This document shows positions 18,031 to 29,129 of a stretch of 64,000 bases of DNA, one piece after another. The position numbers and the translations under genes are program-made. The DNA is from CAVTLG01 sp963802635 (GTDB lineage: Bacteria > Chloroflexota > Ktedonobacteria > Ktedonobacterales > Ktedonobacteraceae). The notes under the pieces were generated by a model. It ran no database searches. It worked only from the letters and a program-made list of their open reading frames with translations, and was not told the DNA's origin. Position 1 is the first letter of the stretch. Each line of letters begins with the position of its first letter. The stretch is from assembly GCA_963802635.1 (NCBI GenBank), contig CAWDJJ010000001.1:62001-126000 (forward strand), in the 5' to 3' direction.

Positions 18031-18294
18031 GTGGCAACATCGCCATTGTTAGCAGAGAATGCGTCCGTTCTGGTGCGAGCACGGCGGATTCGTGAACGTA
18101 TGTATATCGAAGCGGTCACAGGTATTCATCCGCTCGATAAAGCTTTGTTCTTGTCTACCTGCTGTCAGTACGAGCTGCCGTCTGACACACAAACGTGTGA
18201 GGTGAGGCAGCAGTGGGACGACTGGGAGAAGTGGGACGACTGGGAGAAGTGGGAGAAATGGAAAGATTGGGAAGATTGGCTTGAGGAGGAATAA
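18031..18294 (+). CDS. RiPP precursor peptide with eight Trp in exact three-residue spacing
   Basis: The product has 87 residues from the GTG at 18031, chosen because AGAGGAG lies 8 bases upstream; the frame is open back to 17986. Residues 1-58 form a charged leader with no signal peptide. Residues 62-83 are a core in which Trp is at 62, 65, 68, 71, 74, 77, 80 and 83. The two residues between are DD, EK, DD, EK, EK, KD and ED, and the peptide ends LEEE. An 18-base unit is repeated exactly at the start of the core. A radical SAM/SPASM gene follows. Known enzymes of this class join an aromatic residue to the residue two positions later, giving three-residue cyclophanes, and each W-x-x unit here fits that rule. 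Confidence 0.8.
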   Translation: MATSPLLAENASVLVRARRIRERMYIEAVTGIHPLDKALFLSTCCQYELPSDTQTCEVRQQWDDWEKWDDWEKWEKWKDWEDWLEEE

Positions 18295-18409
18295 GCCGGA
18301 TGATTTGTACCTGCATCCTTGCTAGATAGGTATAAGCTGTTCTGGCTGTGTCTTCCCTTACGGGGAGAGGATGGCACTGGCTAGCGCTTACGAGAGAGGA
18401 GTACGTGTG

Positions 18410-19536
18410 TTGCTGAAAACGCAGCTTGTTATTATCCAACCGACTCCATTCTGCAACATCAATTGCCGCTACTGTTATCTGCCTGATCGCGCGAACACGA
18501 AACGCATAAGCATGGAGACGTTGGCCCGCATCTTCACTGTGTTTTTTAGTTCCCCGTTTGTCACCGACAAAGTTACTTTTGTCTGGCATGCCAGCGAACC
18601 GCTTGTGCTACCAAGCAGTTTTTATGAGCAGGCATTTCAGCTCCAGCGGAGCGCTAATCGGCAAGGAACGCGTATTGTGAACGCTTTTCAGACGAATGGA
18701 ACGCTGATTACGCAAGCCTGGTGTGATTTTTTCAAAGCGCATAACGTGCATATAGGTGTGAGTCTGGATGGGCCTCAACATATACATGATGCAAATCGTG
18801 TTGATCGGAGCGGACGTGGCACTTTTGAGCGTGTTATGCACGGCATCAATCTGTTACGCGCAAACGATATCGGCTATTCGGCCATAGCCGTGATTACAGC
18901 AGCTTCAGTGCATGATCCAGATGGGCTGTGGCAATTTTTCACTGGCCTGGGTCTGATGCACCTCGGTTTCAATCCAGAGGAAATCGAGGGGGTCAATGTA
19001 CAATCTTCTTTAGGTAGCAGTGAGGCTATACACCACTATCAACGCTTCTTTAAGCGTATACTTACGTTGCAGGAGCAGGAGCATACGCGGTTTAAAATTC
19101 GCGACATTGATATCTTAATGCGGCAGATTACTGCGATTCTCCCTACCTGCGTTCACAGACTATTACGCCGATGGCTATACTGAGCTTTGATTGTGATGGC
19201 AATATCTCGACTTTTTCGCCTGAGTTGTTGACTATGGCTCATCCTGCCTATGGCAAATTCACTTTTGGCAATGTGTTTCACAATACATTAGAGGATATCA
19301 CTAGCGATCCAAAATTCATCGCTGTGCATGAGCAGATTCAACGTGGGGTGGCACGCTGTCAGGCCACCTGTGCGTATTTCGCGTTTTGTGGTGGCGGCCA
19401 TCCCTCCAATAAAATCTCCGAAAACGGTACCTTTGATTCAACTGAAACGCTTGCGTGTCGCTTGAAAGTGCAGGCTGCCACCGATGCGTTGCTTGAACAT
19501 CTGGAAGAGAAGTACTATTTAGATGCTCCTTCCTGA
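18410..19536 (+). CDS. Radical SAM/SPASM peptide maturase; frame interrupted once
   Basis: The start is taken as the TTG at 18410, 8 bases after AGAGAGGAG; an ATG at 18371 is also in frame. The first frame carries the radical SAM motif C-x3-C-x2-C (Cys15, Cys19, Cys22 in CNINCRYCY), which binds the 4Fe-4S cluster that cleaves SAM. It stops after 19183. The adjacent frame continues with ITPMAILSFDCDGNISTFSP and a SPASM-type Cys set (C-x3-C-x5-C, later Cys). Adding one base near 19135 joins them into about 375 residues, a normal length for peptide-modifying enzymes of this class. It lies 115 bases after the Trp-repeat precursor and should modify it. No protease or exporter is adjacent. Confidence 0.8.
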
Positions 19537-19581
19537 CTCTCCAGATTAGCGAACACGCAGTCTGAGTATGCCTTACTGGTG

Positions 19582-22500
19582 CTACTCGTCGATCAGCGGC
19601 TCTTCACGCACGACGCGCTCAGGTGGTTTATCCTTGCGCAACCATTCTCTGAATAGCCCGACTGGGATGCGAAATTGTGTACCATCCAGTTGCTCCTCCA
19701 GAATATCCTCCTTGACTAATTTCTCAAGCGCGCGCATGACCTCCTTTTTTTCAAAAGGCACGCCCTGCTTATCGTATTCTATACGGATGCTACTGAGTGG
19801 TAGGAAGCGTCCTTCTTCATCTTGTTCCTGGGCCAGTATGGCGAGCAGGAAATGCTCTGTTGGGGAAGCGAACTGGTGCCAGATCCAATAAATACTGGAC
19901 GTTTGCTCTTCAAGAATGCGCTTCAGTACAATGTTGACATCGTTGACGGTGACATACGTTTTTTTCAGGTTGTTACAATATTCAATGAGCTGCTCACCGA
20001 TAATATGGATCAGATAAGGTTGATCGCCGCTTAGCTGGCGTATGCGTTTCAATGCTAACATATCGTATTGCAGGTAGCCCTGCACTGGCTGCACAATCAG
20101 GTCGATGGCCTCTGTTTCTTTTAATCTGGTGAGTCTGTGTTGCAGCGCAATATTGAAGAAGACGGCCCAGTAACGCTCTGTGTGATAGCGGATGTTTGGT
20201 GCGCTGACGAGCAAGAAATTTAAGCGCTCTCGATGTTGCATGAGGCTACGTAGATAGTGCAGAATCTTTTCGTCAATGATGTGTTTGTCGATATGTTCCT
20301 GCAACTTCTCAAATTCATCGAGTAAAAATACAAGCTTGCGACCCGGCTGCGCTTTGAGCACATCTTTCAGAAAGTGATCAAATGTGTCTGTCGGATTGTT
20401 GAGGAAGCTCTGTTCGGCGGGCAATGCGACTATGATGCCGCGATACTTTTGCACTTCTTCTTGCGTGCGTGCGGCCAACTGGTGCAAAAATTGACCGACA
20501 TTGTTGACGAGTGAGAAGGATTGGAGGTCTATCAGTACGGGTGTATCAGGACCCTCTTTCAACTGGTGTGCGAGTTGATAGATCAAACTGGTCTTACCCA
20601 TACGACGTTGCCCGGCTAAGACCACGACTCTATTGGCTTTTGGACTCTTCAACTTATCGCGTAGCAATGCCAGATCCTCGGTGCGCCCATAGAACATCTC
20701 TTCGTCACGGATGGGCGTGCCACTGCTATAGTGGTTAGGAATTTCGCGGTAAGGATGTTGATGACCTTCAATGGCTATGCTATTGGCGAAGGTATATTGC
20801 TTCCCGCGTTTCTCCGCATCATCGTAGCAGATTTGAAAGCTCAGGCGCGGACGCGGAGCCGTCTCGTGCGGTTGAATCGTAAAAGATACCTCTGCATCCT
20901 TGTGCGTCGAGACTTCTTGCAGGGACCGCTTGTTGCTTCCAATAATGGTAAAGTCGTCGCTCTCATCTAGCTGGATGCGCAGGTTATCAGCCGGGCTATG
21001 ACCTTCGTTGTGTATGAGCAGTGAGATGACGATCTCTGCCTCTGGATGAACGATGGGGTTCTGTATCTCTGCTACGAGATTGGCATTGCCGCGCAAACGG
21101 TAAAGAGTAGTTTTGATGACTTTGGACCATTGTTCAAGTAAAAGAGAGAGGATTGTATACTCGGGTAAACGATACTCACTGGCATATTCGCGCATCTGCC
21201 GTATCTCTTCCTCTTGTAACTGGTTGCGTGCCTTATCAATCGCGTCATTGGCCGTGAATAGACTGGTTGCGCGATCCCCCTGCGTACTGCGCCGCTCATA
21301 TGCTTGCACGATGTCAACGACTTCGTGTAGCGCCTTAAGCGCGTGCGTGATGAACGTTCTATTGCGGTAAGGAATCTGGGTGATGATCTCTTGCTGCGTA
21401 ATCCATGGCAGGTGCGCGATAGCATCAATGGTTTTGGCATGAAAGAGTTGCCGGAATTCCTCGTAAAGTTGCAAAAGTTCTTCGCTGTATGTGATTTGTT
21501 GTTCTTCGTGGCCTGGCCCCAGGTCTCGTACATCTTTGATGGCCGTGATCACCTTATCGAGCACGTCTATGATCGTCTCGTGGTGCAAATCCTGGAGTAA
21601 ACGCGCAAAACTCTCGATGAGTTGCTTGATGGCTGGCGTGTGTGCGGAATAAGAGATCTGTGTCAGGATGGAGAGTTTTATGCGCTGGTCTACCAGCAGC
21701 AGCATGCCCGGTATGAGCTTTTGTGGATGGGCATCGAAGTAGTGAGCGAGGGCGCGTGCACCCTCCAATTTGACCCAGTCTTTCTCGTCGCTGACGGCTT
21801 TCTGTAAGAGGCGAAATGCCCGCTCGGGATACTGCTCGACGAGTTTATCGATTTGCCGCACGACGCTGCGCCGTATCCAGCGATCCACGCTATGCAAGAA
21901 GTATTCCAAGTACTCGAAGCATAAATTGACATCATATTGAGCAATAAATGGCAAGAGGTGGACGATTTCCCGCCGAATGTCTTGCTCTGGTGCATTTGAC
22001 AGCGTCTGTAGAAACTGGCGTGCCTGGCGTATGTTTTCTCCCTGATATTTGGGAACGTGGCAGAGCACCGCGATGGCACGCACTAGCTCGCGTTTAACCT
22101 CTGGCGCGTCATCCTGGCGCAACGCCTCCTGCAAACGCCTGAAGTCGTCATCCAGACGCGTGATCTGTCCTGCTAGCTTAGCGAGCGCAAACGCGCGAAT
22201 ATACTCGTCGGGATGGTATGTTAACTCTATGATTTTTGCTCTGTGGTCTTTGACATCTATCAGATTATTCCAACAACGCTGCATATAATTGATGAGTTCC
22301 TGGCGATTGACAATCTGCAGCAGTTCTACCTGATTTCCCACAGCGATGGCAATCTCGACTTTGCCATCGCCATTGACATCTTTCGCTCTCACGGCGCGGA
22401 TACAATTCGTGCTGTAATATTTCCACATCAGGTCTCCTGTAGCATTGAGGGCGTACAGATAGTTGTCTGCGCCACTGATCAACAGTGTGAGTGGTCTCTG

Positions 22501-24677
22501 CTCAGGGTTGGCGGGATCGTTTTCTTGCATAAGGTCGCAGACGTCGATATCCATGATGCCACGCAAGGTGCGATACAGCCATTTGAGGTGCCCTTGATCA
22601 TCGAGGACATAAACGCTACGATCCTCGGAGCCAACGATGACCTCTATATGGCCGTCCCTATCGATATCTGCCGCATGAAGCACCTGAATGCGACCTTTGG
22701 TGCTAAAACTCCATAATTCCTGGCCTGCGCGATCATAAACGTAGACTTCGTTCTCTAGTGAGCCACCGATAATATTGGTTGTGCTGGCCATATCATACCC
22801 ATAAACGGCGTAGATGCCCTGGGGCATGTCAACTGATTGCAGCTCCTTTTGCAGTTGTGCGTCCCAAATGGAGACTCTTTTATTTTCCAGGCCAATCACA
22901 ATCTCTTGTACGAAGTGATGGTCATTGTCATTCTTGTGGAGATAGATGTCACGTGCCCAATCCTGTTTATTTTTAAACATATGTTCTTTGGTCTTCTCGC
23001 CTTGCGCATCGAGTTATGATGAAGTGGTGATTGGCTAGCATGGCGAAGATCGAAATCTGAGGTATCCGGGGCGATGCTACCTGTACGCAGTATGCGCACA
23101 CGATCTCCTACATCGCAGCTCCAGAGCTGTTTATCTTTGTCTCTTTCGGTGTCAATGGCATAGATCTGGCCTTCATCCGTGCCAACGATGATGTCATCTT
23201 TATGATCAGGTGTGATGTTGCCAAAGCTCAAGGTCCAGATGTAGCCTTTTACTTTGAACGGTTGGGTCCAGTAATACTGGACGATTTGTCTCCGCAAGCG
23301 CAAAAAGATAGCCAGGGCTTTTTCATAGAAACGCTTCTCCATCAAGTTGATGGCATCGGCCATTTCCATCTGAATATGGTGCTCTGGCGGAGTATCTCGT
23401 ACGAACTCACTCAAGATGCTTCTCTCTTTTGGTGAAATATGTTTGAATATTTCCAGGTCTCCCTTTGTCTCTCCTCCCGCTTTGACCATCTCGTAGCTGT
23501 GGCGTATCTGCTGATAAGGGTTCCCCTTGAGTTCGAGGTCGAGATGCAAGGAAAAGGCTCCATAATCTTCTGTACCTACGAGGATTTCAACCTGCCCATC
23601 AAAATTGATATCGGCGGCAGCGATACTATACACACAGCTACCAAAGGAATGTTTCCAGAGTAATGAGCCATGATGATCAAAGATATAGAGGTAGCTGTCT
23701 TCGGATCCTACCAGGATTTCGGGTATCTTATCGTGATTGAGGTCTATTGTGCAAATGGCATGTGGACGATTTTGTAAGATACCTTCGCGCTCTTGAATTT
23801 CCCATGTTTTTTTGTGCCCCCAGCGTTTTTCTGTTCGTCTGCTAATCGTCCAGACGGCGATGTCCTTGCGGTTAGAACCGAGAATAATCTGTGGAGGCCC
23901 TTGCGGCTCTAAACGCGTGACACAGAGGGTATAGACCAGGAAGCCAGTAAAAAATTTATCCAGTCCTCTGCCCTGGTAATCGAGGATGTACAGATATTTA
24001 TCGCCTGAACCAGCGAGGATTTCTTCTTGTCCGTCTTCATCTATATCATCGATAGCAATGGAATAGACCCAGCCGTTCGTGTGAAATTTTTCGCATACCG
24101 GCTCACCTGTAAATGTATCAAGAATATGGACACAGCGGTCTTCAGAACCCAGGATGATGCGTTCGGGAGTCTTTGGGCTGATAGCGATGTGCCGAATTCT
24201 GAGCTTCGTGGTGTATTCCCAGTTGGCTATTTGCTCTCCTTTGCCATTGAGCGCAAAAACATTCCCGTTTCGCATGCCTACTATGATGCGAGGAATCGTT
24301 GCATTGGCCTGCTCTGGTGTAACGTTACTCCAGGGTACTGCGCAAAGTGTGCTGATTTGCTGTGTCTCAAAGCGTGTCTGCCACTTTAATGCCCCCCAGT
24401 GGGTGAGTGCATAGACCCAGCCATTGCGCGAACCCAGCAGGACTTCGATGTCCCCATCATTATCGATGTCTGCGTCTTGAATGCTGGTAATCCAGTCTCC
24501 CACGTGGAAGTTCCAGTAGCTGGTTTCGACTGATGCTCCAAGGCGTAGAGCGTCCTGTAACTGGCGCATAGCATCATGATTTTCTAGTGGCTGTTCAAGG
24601 TGATTAGTGGACGCTTGTTCACGAGTATGTTTCTTATGGTTCATTCCTCCCCGTGTCTTTTGCATTTGCTCTGACAT
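19582..24677 (-). CDS. Giant beta-propeller, HEAT-repeat and STAND ATPase protein; frame interrupted once
   Basis: The start is taken as the ATG at 24677 behind AAAGGACAG. The first frame (to 22896) is made of propeller blades with FG-GAP-like motifs (DIDNDGDIEVLLGS, DINFDGQVEILVG). It ends in the middle of a blade (VGDRVRILRTGSIAPD). The second frame, opened by an ATG at 22980 without a ribosome site, begins with the other half of a blade (EIVIGLENKRVSIWD). Adding one base to the T5 run at 22970-22974 joins them into about 1698 residues. More blades follow, then alpha-helical HEAT-like repeats, an Ig-like segment, an ATPase with Walker A GQRRMGKTS and LVFLLDEFEKL, and a winged-helix tail. 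It resembles a sensor NTPase; the ligand is unknown. Confidence 0.75.
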
Positions 24678-25278
24678 TGTGCTGTCCTTTATCGCCGGTG
24701 TCCGCATAGAAACTTCGTGCTTCTGCTGTTACACTGTAATTTGGTCAATTATGAAAAATTATAGCTCATATTTGTATTAAAAAGAAGAGTGTCTTGCTCC
24801 ATCTTTAAGGCAACTCTTCAGGTGACGGGTACACTCGCGTAGGACTGTCCATCAGAGTTGAGCCTACGTAGCTACTATCCCTTGCGGTTGTCGATTCCGC
24901 CCTGGTTGACCTGAAGGTGTTACGAGGTTTAGCAAGTTTGAGTATAGACGCTAAGCTGCGCCAGATAGAACCAACGCTGTGCACTGGATGTGCCAAAACT
25001 CTGCCAGATTTCTGCCACTGTATGCCATCAGCAGCAAAAAAGTGTACAATAAAAGCGCGCAACAGAAGAATACCTTTCTGCATGTCTATGGGTATGAGCA
25101 CAATTCTGGCACACATGGTGATAGTATTTGGCAGTTAATAGCGTCTATCATTGTAATTGAGGGAGTGGAAGCGTCATTGGAACCTGGCTCACGATGCACA
25201 CTTCTTAAGCAGTGATCAAAATCTGGCTCTTAGCGAAAATGAGGTATAGAGAGAGAGGTAATCAGGAGGAAGGACCCG
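24678..25278. other. Divergent spacer with a dispersed repeat copy
   Basis: Spacer between the propeller-ATPase gene and the STAND ATPase gene. 24807-24850 contains CAACTCTTCAGGTGA and CGCGTAGG, which recur in the same order at 44911-44953. The remainder has no convincing ORF or RNA gene. Confidence 0.5.
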
Positions 25279-26693
25279 ATGCAATTCGATCCACGACTGT
25301 CAAATCCTTATTATAACTGTGATGCTGTGCGTGAACTCTCCATGTTTTTGGTCGGCGAGACGAGTTGCGGATGGTGTATGACGCGGTCAAAAAGCGCCAA
25401 TGTCTCTCTATTGTGGGTCCTCGGCATAGTGGGAAGTCTTCTCTGTTACAGTATCTTGGTGAGCCGGAGGTGCAAAAGCTCTATCACCGTTATGGAGATC
25501 TACAAGATCGCATTTTTATTCTTACTGACTGGCGTGAGTACTTGCAAAAAACACGCGAAGATTTTTTCTATGCGGTCTGTGATCAGATCATCATGCAGAG
25601 TCGCTCTGTGCTCAAACTACAAACCTCGGCATTGCAAGGGGGAGCACGCTTTAAAAGATTGCTGGAGGATATCCGCGATGCTGGATATCGTCCCGTTTTG
25701 CTGATGGACGCGTTCGACCGGGTCACGCGAAATCCGCATTTCGATCCCGACTTCTTCTCCTTCTTACGCTCGTTGGCTGGTATCTACGATCTTATTTCCT
25801 ATGTGACTGCCTCGATCAAGCCATTGTATGAAGTGTGTCATTCTGATGAGGTTGCCTCGTCACCTTTCTTCAACATCTTCCACACGTGTGTACTTGGTCC
25901 ACTAGCTAGCGAAGAGGCGCGGGAGCTGATTATCCTGCCTGCGCAAAGAGCCGGTATGGCCTTTACCTCTGAAGAGGTGACTTGGTTGCTCGCACGAGCG
26001 GGACGGCATCCCTTCTTTGTGCAGGTGGCCTGCCGTCATCTCTTTGCGGCGAAGATGCGTCAGCAGCGCGCGCCGCTTGACCTGAAGCTGGTTCGGGATG
26101 GAATATATGGTGAGTTATTACCGCATTTTGCTAATGCCTGGAAGGATCTCAACGAGAGGCAGCAGAGTGATCTCAAATTTGAAGCATCTCAACAGACGAA
26201 TGGGAGACGTAAGCTGCCAGAACTGAGCGAAAGTGGACTATTTCGCAAGTATGTTCGCGAGATGGCTCCGCTCGGAGCACCGGAGATAACCATAAAAGAA
26301 GTAAAAGAAGCATTAGACCATTTAGATGATACAGAATCTCTTGGGCAGTGTGAGCTGAGTGAGATGCATTATATTACAAAACGAATGGGAGAATTACAAG
26401 CAGTGCAGTCATCCCCACATATCAAGAAAGGTGCACTTGTACGAGATTTCTTGAGAGCTGCCTTTGAGCGGATGCGTATGGACGGTATGCGCACAGATGG
26501 CGCTGCTGAATGGCGACTGTATAATATCCTCTGGTATCATTACTTCAGATATAATTTGCCTAATCCACAGACGGCGGCCCGGCTGGGTATCAGTTCACGC
26601 CAGTTTTATCGTGAGCAAGAAAGGGCGCTGCAAGAATTGCTCAATGAACTTCTCGCGCTGGAAACTGCCGCTGTGAAAGATCTGGATGTATGA
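25279..26693 (+). CDS. STAND/AAA-type ATPase with C-terminal helix-turn-helix; frame interrupted near the start
   Basis: AGGAGGAAGG precedes the ATG at 25279. The first frame gives MQFDPRLSNPYYN and AVRELSMF and then loses sense. The adjacent frame continues FGRRDELRMVYDAVKKRQ, the usual lead-in to the P-loop. Adding one T to the T5 run at 25345-25349 joins them into 471 residues. Walker A is GPRHSGKSS and Walker B is PVLLMDAFDRV. Helical lid and sensor regions follow. The C-terminus has a helix-turn-helix-like segment (AARLGISSRQFYREQERALQ). The architecture parallels the ATPase half of the divergently encoded protein at 19582. It may be a signal-transducing NTPase or DNA-binding switch; no partner domain is fused. 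Confidence 0.75.
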
Positions 26694-26759
26694 TAAATCT
26701 TGTTTTGTTACACGTGCTCCGCGATGATTTTAGATTGAGAGGCAATGCAAGACAACATT

Positions 26760-27417
26760 CTAGCTATTTGTGTCAGTCGAATCCTTGGTAAATCTCTTGA
26801 ACATAATATCTGAAGGGGGTAATGGTGATAACTTATGTACTGTTGGCCTAAATAGCTTTATTGTATCACCATAGTATTCGTTATGCCTTTTTACCTTTTC
26901 ATTCTTGGTATTTGCGTCTCTCTCAAAGTTTTTCGCTCTTTGATCAGATGCATTTACTGCCTGATCGTATAAGGAAAGGTTTCTCTCGTATGTACCTTTT
27001 ACTGATTGGATTAAGTAATTCCTTGTAAAATGCTTTATATCAGGATCTCCTGGCATTTTATCTAAATATTGTAGTGCTACTTCTAATACGTGAACCGAAT
27101 CTAGCATCTTATTCCCATAATCGTTCCATGCTTCAAAGATATTGTTAATTTTTTCCATTTCATTGTTAAGAGCCAATTTTTGGTGTTCTAGAGAATTTTG
27201 CCTGAAATTCTTTAATTGTTTTTCTACGGGATCAAGAGCTCTTCCTTTTGCCTCGGGCTTACTTTCAGACCCACTGTCGGAGTGTTTATGACCGTCAGTA
27301 GGTTGCCTCGCGTTTCCTTTCTCGCTCCACTGCTAGCACGTTTAAAGTTCTCTCTGGGTTCGCTGTATGTGTATGTCCAGTGTCAGTGGGTATTTCGCGG
27401 GATGATCTTTCTGGCAT
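26760..27417 (-). CDS. Hydrophilic helical protein of unknown function; frame probably interrupted
   Basis: The clear part (27176-26760) encodes 138 residues, Lys/Asn/Asp-rich and helical, with AT-rich codons unlike its neighbours. The same frame remains coding-like upstream (SEKGNARQPTDGHKHSDS, then PVEKQLKNFRQNS) but lacks a start. The adjacent frame begins at an ATG at 27417 (MPERSSREIPTDTGHT). Removing one base near 27325 joins them into 218 residues. An extended -10 promoter lies 67 bases upstream of that ATG, which supports the longer gene. No domain is recognised. Base composition suggests acquisition from elsewhere. Confidence 0.45.
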
Positions 27418-27483
27418 ACTTATAGAAACCTTATGGCTCTTTCTAGTATGAAGGGCAGAAATAGTACTCTACTCTTCATGTAC

Positions 27484-27492
27484 ATTTTAGCA
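27484..27492 (-). promoter_or_regulatory. Extended -10 promoter, TGCTAAAAT
   Basis: Reads TGCTAAAAT on the minus strand, 67 bases before the ATG at 27417. The same TGnTAnAAT form precedes ppk, cca, rnj and other genes in this window. No clear -35 box. Confidence 0.45.
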
Positions 27493-27770
27493 CGCTTTCA
27501 TTTTAATTGTATCTGTGGATTTTCGTCTTTGTCAAGTTGTATCCAGGCGTTTAGCGAAGATAGTAGTACTTGTTGATGCATATGCGGGGGGCCGAGCAAC
27601 GCTGTTCGGCCCTGTTCATGCATGGGGTCTAAAAACTCTACTACTCCATTGTTTTGTTTGTGACCAGTGCTAGCCCTACGTGCGCGTTATGCCAACAAGC
27701 AGCAAATATGTACACATCCGTGTCTCTGCTCGTACGATTCGTATAGCGCTCATCGATGGGCAGCAAGGGA
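27493..27770. other. Spacer without recognisable features
   Basis: Between the promoter at 27484 and the end of the CHAP gene. No ORF, RNA gene or strong inverted repeat is seen. Confidence 0.4.
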
Positions 27771-28571
27771 CTATTCACTGATGAATGTCACGCCTGGTCC
27801 TGGTTGAAATTGTGTTTCTGTGACCCAGCCAGTATGAGCCCCCCAGTTCATCTGACTTACTATCACAGAACCATTCGCAAGCACCTGTTCTACCACGCCA
27901 ACGTGTCCTAATCCGTACGCTCCCTGCACACCAGGCTGGAGGACGATGATTGAACCAACCGTTGGGGTATTGGAGACGCGCCAGCCAAACTGGTAGGCGT
28001 GCTTATTCCATTGGCTTGCATTTGCATTAGTTGTCCACGGTACAAATAAGCCGTGTAATTGATGGTACCGCTGGTTTGCCCACCAGGTACATTGTCCGTA
28101 TGGGAAGAAATTTCCGTGCCCGGAAGTTCTAGCCACTATCAACAGGGTAGCTAACGATGCTAGCGTTGGCGCGACTGATGCCTGGCGCTGCGCTGGCGCT
28201 CGGGATCTGGCCGGAACAACTGCAATAGCATGCTGCGCAGGTGTCGGTGCTACGGATGTCGCTGGACCAAATGGCACGGCTGGAATATCCAGCACAATTG
28301 GTGACGTCTCACCAGGGCCGGATGTGAGCGATGCACTATCTGCCAGGCTTCCAGGCGTACAAATAGTCTGGTTATGGATCGAACTGGATGCAACATTATG
28401 CTTGTATGCTGCCTCGTGCCATCTCACTGCATAACGTGCGCCTATGGCCTTCAACATATGGTCTCCAACGACAATCGGTGCGTGATTGGTTTCAGAGCAT
28501 CTGGTAGAATGCTGTGCATATATCCTCTCCACATTCTTCGAGCTGTGTTGGTCCAATAAGACTCGGTCCAA
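27771..28571 (-). CDS. Secreted CHAP-domain peptidoglycan hydrolase; N-terminus uncertain
   Basis: The frame from the TTG at 28571 gives 266 residues. The C-terminal 120 residues form a CHAP amidase/endopeptidase domain with catalytic Cys in FPYGQCTWWANQRY and His in GLGHVGVVE. An Ala/Pro-rich linker precedes it. No signal peptide is present in this frame, yet the domain acts outside the cell. The adjacent frame upstream (28863-28492) encodes a hydrophobic segment (HVATFVVRICIVATTLG) suited to a signal anchor. A one-base change between 28500 and 28570 would supply it, so a frame break is suspected. The likely role is cleavage of peptide cross-links during wall turnover. Confidence 0.7.
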   Translation of the reverse strand: MDRVLLDQHSSKNVERIYAQHSTRCSETNHAPIVVGDHMLKAIGARYAVRWHEAAYKHNVASSSIHNQTICTPGSLADSASLTSGPGETSPIVLDIPAVPFGPATSVAPTPAQHAIAVVPARSRAPAQRQASVAPTLASLATLLIVARTSGHGNFFPYGQCTWWANQRYHQLHGLFVPWTTNANASQWNKHAYQFGWRVSNTPTVGSIIVLQPGVQGAYGLGHVGVVEQVLANGSVIVSQMNWGAHTGWVTETQFQPGPGVTFISE

Positions 28572-28871
28572 GGGTTGTTGCTACTATACAGATACGCACT
28601 ACAAAAGTTGCTACATGATACGGCTGGAAGAGCTTCCAGCCTCGTCGTTGTGTTTGCAATGTATCCTCTTTCGAATATACAACTTGCAGACCCCCGCAAA
28701 CGTTTCCGCCTCGATTATGCCTGTGTGTCATTCTGCGACTACTTAACATTCCACACAGACATAAATGGCAGCAGACGTATATTAGAAATATACATGAGAA
28801 ATTGTTATGAGGAAATTGCATGCGTGAATATTTGTTCAAAAGGGGGATTTTTCGTCTTTTCATCTATGAGG

Positions 28872-29083
28872 AGAAAACCGGGTAGGGGCGTAGCCTCCTC
28901 GGTTATTATCGGAGCCGACAAACCAGCATGAGGGGGAAAACGGGTAGGGGCGTGGCCCTGGGAGCCACAATGCAAGAGGAACCAGGGCGCACGCGTTCTT
29001 GTTCCGTCTGGCAACGAAGCTCGCGCTTCTGCTGCTGCGCAGTCAGCTAGGCGGATCAGCAAGGTGATGCCCCTACCCATTTT
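28872..29083. repeat. Cluster of GGGTAGGGGCG repeats
   Basis: GGGTAGGGGCG occurs in direct orientation at about 28879-28890 and 28942-28953 in similar contexts (AAAAC before, GTGGCC or GTAGCC after), and inverted at 29065-29083. A weaker copy is at 36265. The arms could fold into a long hairpin after the Gfo/Idh gene. No ORF in this spacer is convincing. Confidence 0.55.
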
Positions 29084-29129
29084 GCTGATAATGCATCTCT
29101 CCGCATAGCATGTATAACTGCCTTCTTTT

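Noticed and set aside
22896..22980. Overlapping start of a separate 1132-residue gene
   Set aside because: The ATG lacks a ribosome site and each frame holds half of one propeller blade, so one gene with a frame break is preferred.
24805..25116. Minus-strand open frame of about 100 codons
   Set aside because: No ribosome site or coding character, and it overlaps a dispersed repeat.
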